This document shows positions 62,193 through 64,000 of a stretch of 64,000 nt of DNA, piece by piece. The position numbers and the translations under genes are program-made. Position 1 is the stretch's first letter. Every line of letters starts with the position of its first letter. This DNA is from Streptomyces sp. GS7 (GTDB taxonomy: Bacteria > Actinomycetota > Actinomycetes > Streptomycetales > Streptomycetaceae): the NCBI RefSeq assembly GCF_009834125.1, contig NZ_CP047146.1, forward strand, positions 6,007,501 through 6,071,500, read 5' to 3'. The notes under the pieces were generated by a model. The model ran no database searches. It had not been told where the DNA came from and worked only from the letters and a program-made list of their open reading frames with translations.

Positions 62193-62604
62193 CTCGCGGT
62201 ACGTCCTCCCCCGGGGCGCCCGCCCCCGGAACTCTGCGGCAGCGGTCGCGTCTGCCGCGTTTGCCGTGTCTTTGGTGGTCGGTCCGACTTTATCGGGGGG
62301 CACGGCGCGCCCATCAGGGGGCGGGCGCGGCGGGCGGCGGCGGGGGGCGTCGGCCGGCCGTCGCGGCGCGCATCCGGGCCGATGTCTCGGCGGGGCCGTC
62401 GTCCTCGGGTACGCCGGGCACCAGTCGCCTCCGACGCGGCCGCCCCGGACCGGCTCGTCACCCGTCGCCACCCGCTCGCCGGCACCGAAACCGCCCTGAC
62501 GTCCGGGGCTCGGCACGCCACCTCCGTCAAGGCGGTGGCATTGCCCCAGCGGTGACGGCCGGAGCGGGCGGCACGGCGGGATCCGGCCGGGCCTGTCCGG
62601 TGGG
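62193..62604. other. Intergenic region of about 410 bases
   Basis: The left edge holds the ribosome binding site and promoter of the minus-strand nuclease-TerD gene, with a locally AT-richer patch near 62270-62295 (TTTATCGG). The right side is the 3' flank of the GH105 gene. It is GC-rich with no plausible gene on either strand. Confidence 0.55.
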
Positions 62605-63747
62605 TCAGCCGCCCAGTGCGGCCATTTCCGTGCCCGCCAGCAGAAAGCCCCCGACGCCGAAATCGGCGGTGGAGTCATAGGTGACCGGCTGGCCCGACTC
62701 CGGCCGGTCACCGGCTTTTTGGACATATCCCAGAAAGCCGTCGGGATGGACCGCGGTGGTCACCATCGCATTCCACGCACGGGCCGCCACGGACCGGTAA
62801 AGGCCGGCGGGGACGACGCCGGTGCGGACCGCGTACGCCATCCCGAACGTGAAGAAGGCGGTACCGCTGGTCTCCGGTCCCGGCAGCTGTCCGGGGTCGG
62901 CCAGGTTCACATTCCAGAACCCGTCCGGTCTCTGCACGGTCCGCAGCGCGGCCAGCTGGCCGGCGAACGTACGGCGGTACCCGGCCACCGGCGCGAACGT
63001 GTCCGGCAGCGCCGCGAGCACCTTGGCGTGCGCGCCCGCCACCCAGCCGTTCCCGCGCGACCACAGCACCGGCTTGCCGTTCGGGGACGCGATGCCGCCC
63101 GGCAGGAAGCGCTTGTCGCGGTACCAGAGGCCGGTGGCGCGGTCGTAGAGGCCGGGCCCGCCCTCGGCGCTCTTGGTGTGGGTGTACAGGGCGTGCATCG
63201 CGTCCCAGTAGGAGCGGTCGTCGCGCAGCGCGCCGAGCCGGGCGAACGGCGGCATCGCCATGTGCAGCGCGTCGTCCCACCACCAGTCGTCGTGCCGCTG
63301 CGCCGCGGTCTCGGCCATCCGCCGCAGCGACTCCTCGATGGCGGCGACCTTCGCCTGGTCGGGAACGGGGTCCAGGGCGTACAGGTCGAGGTAGACCTGG
63401 CCCGCGCAGTGGTCGTCGGCGTGCCGGGTGGCGACGCCGTTGTGCAGGCCGTACCCGTGCTTCTCGGCCCAACCGCGCGCATAGGCGAGGTAGCGGGGCT
63501 CGCGGGTGAGGGCGTGCAGTGCCATCAGCCCGCTGAAGAAGGTGGCGCAGGCCCACTGGTTGTCGCCGGGGTCGGGGTGCGCGCCGATCCAGTGGTCGGC
63601 GACCCGGCGCAATACGGCGACGGTCGCGGCGCGGGCCGGCGGCCGGTGGTCGGGCACCCGGCCGGTCGCGGCGGCGGCCGGCCGCGCGGGCAGCGCGGTG
63701 CCGGCCGCGAGCGCCGCGCCGGTGGTGAGGAATTGCCGACGTTCCAT
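62605..63747 (-). CDS. Tat-exported GH105 family glycoside hydrolase (unsaturated rhamnogalacturonyl hydrolase-like)
   Basis: A 380-residue secreted protein. The signal ERRQFLTTGAALAAG is a Tat-type motif. The (alpha/alpha)6-barrel enzyme shows QWACATFFSGLMALHALTR, HDDWWWDDALHMAMPPFARL with a catalytic Asp-type WWWDD, LWSRGNGWVAGAHAKVLAAL and GTAFFTFGMAYAVRTG, all typical of YteR/GH105/GH88-like enzymes. It should release unsaturated uronic acid ends from pectic fragments or other plant glycans. ATG 63747 has GGAGGGG 6 bases upstream. Regulatory direct repeats lie in the upstream region. Confidence 0.9.
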   Translation of the reverse strand: MERRQFLTTGAALAAGTALPARPAAAATGRVPDHRPPARAATVAVLRRVADHWIGAHPDPGDNQWACATFFSGLMALHALTREPRYLAYARGWAEKHGYGLHNGVATRHADDHCAGQVYLDLYALDPVPDQAKVAAIEESLRRMAETAAQRHDDWWWDDALHMAMPPFARLGALRDDRSYWDAMHALYTHTKSAEGGPGLYDRATGLWYRDKRFLPGGIASPNGKPVLWSRGNGWVAGAHAKVLAALPDTFAPVAGYRRTFAGQLAALRTVQRPDGFWNVNLADPGQLPGPETSGTAFFTFGMAYAVRTGVVPAGLYRSVAARAWNAMVTTAVHPDGFLGYVQKAGDRPESGQPVTYDSTADFGVGGFLLAGTEMAALGG

Positions 63748-63865
63748 GAAGACACCCCTCCGGGACTCCTGCATTCATGTCCACGAACAGCGTTCTGCCA
63801 CATGAGGAACGGCGAGGACATGGTGGCAGCCAACTCCCGCCGGCGGAAGGGGGGATCCTGGCCCG

Positions 63866-63898
63866 CCATTGCCTTTACCGAATGCGCCCATTACCTTT
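63866..63898. promoter_or_regulatory. Direct repeats upstream of the GH105 gene
   Basis: CCATTGCCTTT (63866-63876) and CCATTACCTTT (63888-63898) are 22 bases apart, two helical turns, in an AT-rich patch about 120-150 bases before the GH105 start. They look like binding sites for a sugar-responsive regulator. Confidence 0.45.
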
Positions 63899-64000
63899 GT
63901 CGCCGTGACTACCGGGTCGGCCATGGGCCACGAGCGAGTGGGGCACCCGGTCACTTCGTGACCGCGCGGCGGGTGAGAGACCCGCCCCCTTGCCCCTCGC

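Overview
The window is chromosomal DNA from a high-GC actinomycete, almost certainly a Streptomyces. Evidence: GC-rich third codon positions throughout, GTG starts with GGAGG-type ribosome binding sites, ATGA/GTGA-overlapped operons, one lone TTA codon in a secreted phospholipase, Tat and lipoprotein signals, and an ergothioneine cluster. There is no rRNA, complete tRNA, CRISPR array, transposase or prophage. The content suggests conserved and accessory chromosomal DNA rather than a mobile island.

Left part (1-8.2 kb): the 3' end of a family 2B (EshA-like) encapsulin shell gene; a Tat-exported peptidoglycan amidase; a phosphodiester glycosidase family protein; a small membrane protein; a lipoprotein that keeps the Ig-like part of an L,D-transpeptidase but has lost the catalytic domain; and lysX, closed by a 17-bp stem-loop terminator.

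8.2-15.5 kb: a catabolic locus for a polyol-like substrate. A DeoR regulator is divergent from an operon-like run of a CsbX/RbtT-like MFS permease, two FGGY kinases and a histidine phosphatase, followed by a D-2-hydroxyacid dehydrogenase. 15.5-25.5 kb: a thioesterase, a five-gene oligopeptide/nickel-type ABC transporter (one ATPase gene frameshifted), a streptogrisin-like protease, an NlpC/P60-like hydrolase and two poorly known envelope proteins. 25.5-31.6 kb: two acyl-CoA dehydrogenases coupled to a quinone oxidoreductase, an MmyB-type regulator overlapping an antisense GH18 remnant, a HAD phosphatase and an HxlR regulator.

31.6-41.6 kb: an AlaA-like aminotransferase, the egtABCD ergothioneine operon, a phospholipase C-like protein with a TTA codon, a secreted serine protease, a second (frameshifted) phospholipase C-like gene and a DUF2165 membrane protein. 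41.6-51 kb: a self-sufficient P450-reductase fusion (CYP102/BM3 type) divergent from a PAS-LuxR regulator, then a universal stress protein, dodecin, an APC permease, a GH92 alpha-mannosidase behind a LacI-type palindrome, and an EF-hand protein.

51-64 kb: a UvrA-like ABC protein; a P450-ferredoxin-ferredoxin reductase cassette next to a TetR regulator; a CapA-like lipoprotein; an APH(6)/hydroxyurea-kinase-like phosphotransferase; a coiled-coil/Mrr-nuclease/TerD fusion, the best candidate for a little-described defence or stress protein; and a GH105 glycosidase. Recurrent themes are decayed or frameshifted genes and short palindromic Streptomyces repeats inserted in frame inside enzymes.
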